Shown here: positions 6,817 to 7,703 of the stretch, in pieces | Numbering within the stretch: position 1 is the stretch's first letter | Layout: every line of letters begins with the position of its first letter | Source of the DNA: Kiritimatiellia bacterium | Lineage (GTDB): Bacteria > Verrucomicrobiota > Kiritimatiellia > RFP12 > DVOR01 | DNA length: 7,703 nt | Assembly: GCA_017457555.1 (NCBI GenBank) | Contig: JAFTHG010000029.1 | Location: 1 to 7,703, forward strand | Direction of reading: 5' to 3' | Notes under the pieces: model-generated | The model's database searches: none | Seen by the model: the letters and a program-made list of their open reading frames with translations, nothing else | Told to the model about the DNA's origin: nothing | Program-made: the position numbers and the translations under genes

Positions 6817-7703
6817 ATGACAGCCCCCCTTTATTCCCGTCAGGACATTAACCAATGGGCTGCAGGAGATGAAGCACTCCTCTTTGCTGAAGCAGAACGA
6901 TTAACACGTGAAATCGCCCCCAGGCGATTTGATATGTGCTCAATTGTTAATGGCAAGAGTGGTAAGTGTTCTGAAAACTGCAAATGGTGTGCCCAATCTG
7001 CCCATCACACGACAACATGCGACATTTATGACACTATTACACCGGAAGAATGTCTGCGACACGCTCTAGCCAATGAGGCACAAGGCATTCGCCGATTCTC
7101 GATTGTGAACAGCGGGCGTGCGGCAACTGACAGAGAGTTGGACGCAGTTATTGCCTGCATTCGTCTCTTAAAACAAAAGACCGACCTTGAACTTTGTGCT
7201 TCGTTAGGGCTTTTGGACGAATGCGCACTCCAACGCCTGTATGATGCCGGTGTAAGACGTTATCACTGTAATTTGGAAACATCTCCCAAACACTTCCCAA
7301 TGCTCTGCACCACCCACACGTTAGATGATAAAATCCGCACGCTTAAAGCCGCCAAAGCCGTTGGGATGGCGATTTGTTCCGGTGGTATTATCGGTATGGG
7401 AGAAGATGAACACGATCGTATCGATTTGGCCTTTGCATTACGCGAATTAGAGGTACATTCCATTCCAATCAATATTTTGTCGCCGATTCCAGGGACTCCA
7501 CTGGAAGCAATGCCTCTTCTGCCGGATCATGCAATTCTGCGAACCATTGCCCTATTCCGTTTAGTGCATCCGACAGCGTATCTTCGCTTTGCTGGCGGTC
7601 GTGCAAGGTTAGCACCCGAGACACTGGAACACGCATTGCGGTTAGGCATTAATGCTGCCATTGAGGGCGATCTACTAACAACACTTGGCAACACCGTCGC
7701 ACA
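6817..7703 (+). CDS. bioB: Biotin synthase BioB (3' end cut by window edge)
   Basis: Radical SAM enzyme that inserts sulfur into dethiobiotin in the last step of biotin synthesis, in the cytoplasm. 295 residues are visible, and roughly the last 25-40 are missing. Cys51, Cys55 and Cys58 (CSENCKWC) bind the SAM-linked 4Fe-4S cluster. For the second cluster, Cys127 (LELCASLG), Cys187 (AICSGGIIG) and Arg257 (YLRFAGGR) match E. coli Cys128, Cys188 and Arg260, but the position of E. coli Cys97 is Ser95 (RRFSIVNSGR), and an extra Cys151 appears in YHCNLETS where E. coli has Asn153. This pattern resembles BioB from Bacteroides-type anaerobes. ATG 6817 lies four bases after the upstream stop. A weak AGG (6807-6809) spaced seven bases away is the only candidate ribosome site. 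No other biotin gene is in the window. Confidence 0.95.
   Translation, partial: MTAPLYSRQDINQWAAGDEALLFAEAERLTREIAPRRFDMCSIVNGKSGKCSENCKWCAQSAHHTTTCDIYDTITPEECLRHALANEAQGIRRFSIVNSGRAATDRELDAVIACIRLLKQKTDLELCASLGLLDECALQRLYDAGVRRYHCNLETSPKHFPMLCTTHTLDDKIRTLKAAKAVGMAICSGGIIGMGEDEHDRIDLAFALRELEVHSIPINILSPIPGTPLEAMPLLPDHAILRTIALFRLVHPTAYLRFAGGRARLAPETLEHALRLGINAAIEGDLLTTLGNTVA
6911..6930 (+). repeat. Perfect 8-bp hairpin inside bioB
   Basis: AAATCGCC at 6911-6918 and GGCGATTT at 6923-6930 are exact reverse complements around the loop CCCA. The hairpin lies about 95 bases into bioB. Only three T residues end the stem, so terminator activity is doubtful. It may be chance or a weak attenuation or stability element. 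Confidence 0.45.

Overview
The window carries five genes, all on the + strand, packed almost end to end behind a roughly 500-base leader region with no convincing gene. In order they are: (1) a large secreted protein with two degenerate formylglycine-generating-enzyme (FGE/SUMF1)-like domains around a tandem set of InlB-type beta repeats; (2) a MurC-like Mur ligase; (3) a polytopic permease of the SO_0444-type Cu/Zn exporter family with His-rich loops; (4) a small membrane-anchored, coiled-coil, Met-containing protein of unknown function; (5) biotin synthase BioB, cut by the right edge. Gaps between them are 18, 9, -1 and 4 bases, so one transcript is plausible. No terminator or clear internal promoter was seen between the genes.

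The organism is most likely an anaerobic, Gram-negative-type bacterium of the PVC group (Verrucomicrobiota, Kiritimatiellota or Lentisphaerota). This is an inference from the combination of secreted FGE-like plus InlB-repeat proteins, a Mur ligase with the GT-x-GKS(S/T) and YDAGGTxDRS motifs, and a BioB variant of the kind found in anaerobes. The sequence alone does not prove the phylum.

Layout: bases 1-250 are A/T-rich and hold a perfect 10-bp inverted repeat (150-171). Bases 250-390 are much more G/C-rich and hold several short hairpins, possibly a structured RNA or a dispersed repeat. Bases 449-478 contain a promoter-like stretch over a perfect 12-bp palindrome, then a strong Shine-Dalgarno site and gene 1. 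Genes 3 and 4 overlap by one base (TGATG), which suggests coupled translation and a functional link, possibly metal export plus a periplasmic helper. The surface protein, the cell-wall ligase and biotin synthase have no obvious pathway in common, so the cluster may be a growth or envelope-related transcript rather than one pathway.

No mobile element, CRISPR array, tRNA or rRNA was recognised. The points most worth following are the BioB variant with a rearranged auxiliary-cluster ligand set, the permease plus anchored-protein pair, the two-FGE-domain surface protein, the Mur ligase with an altered P-loop, and the structured leader.
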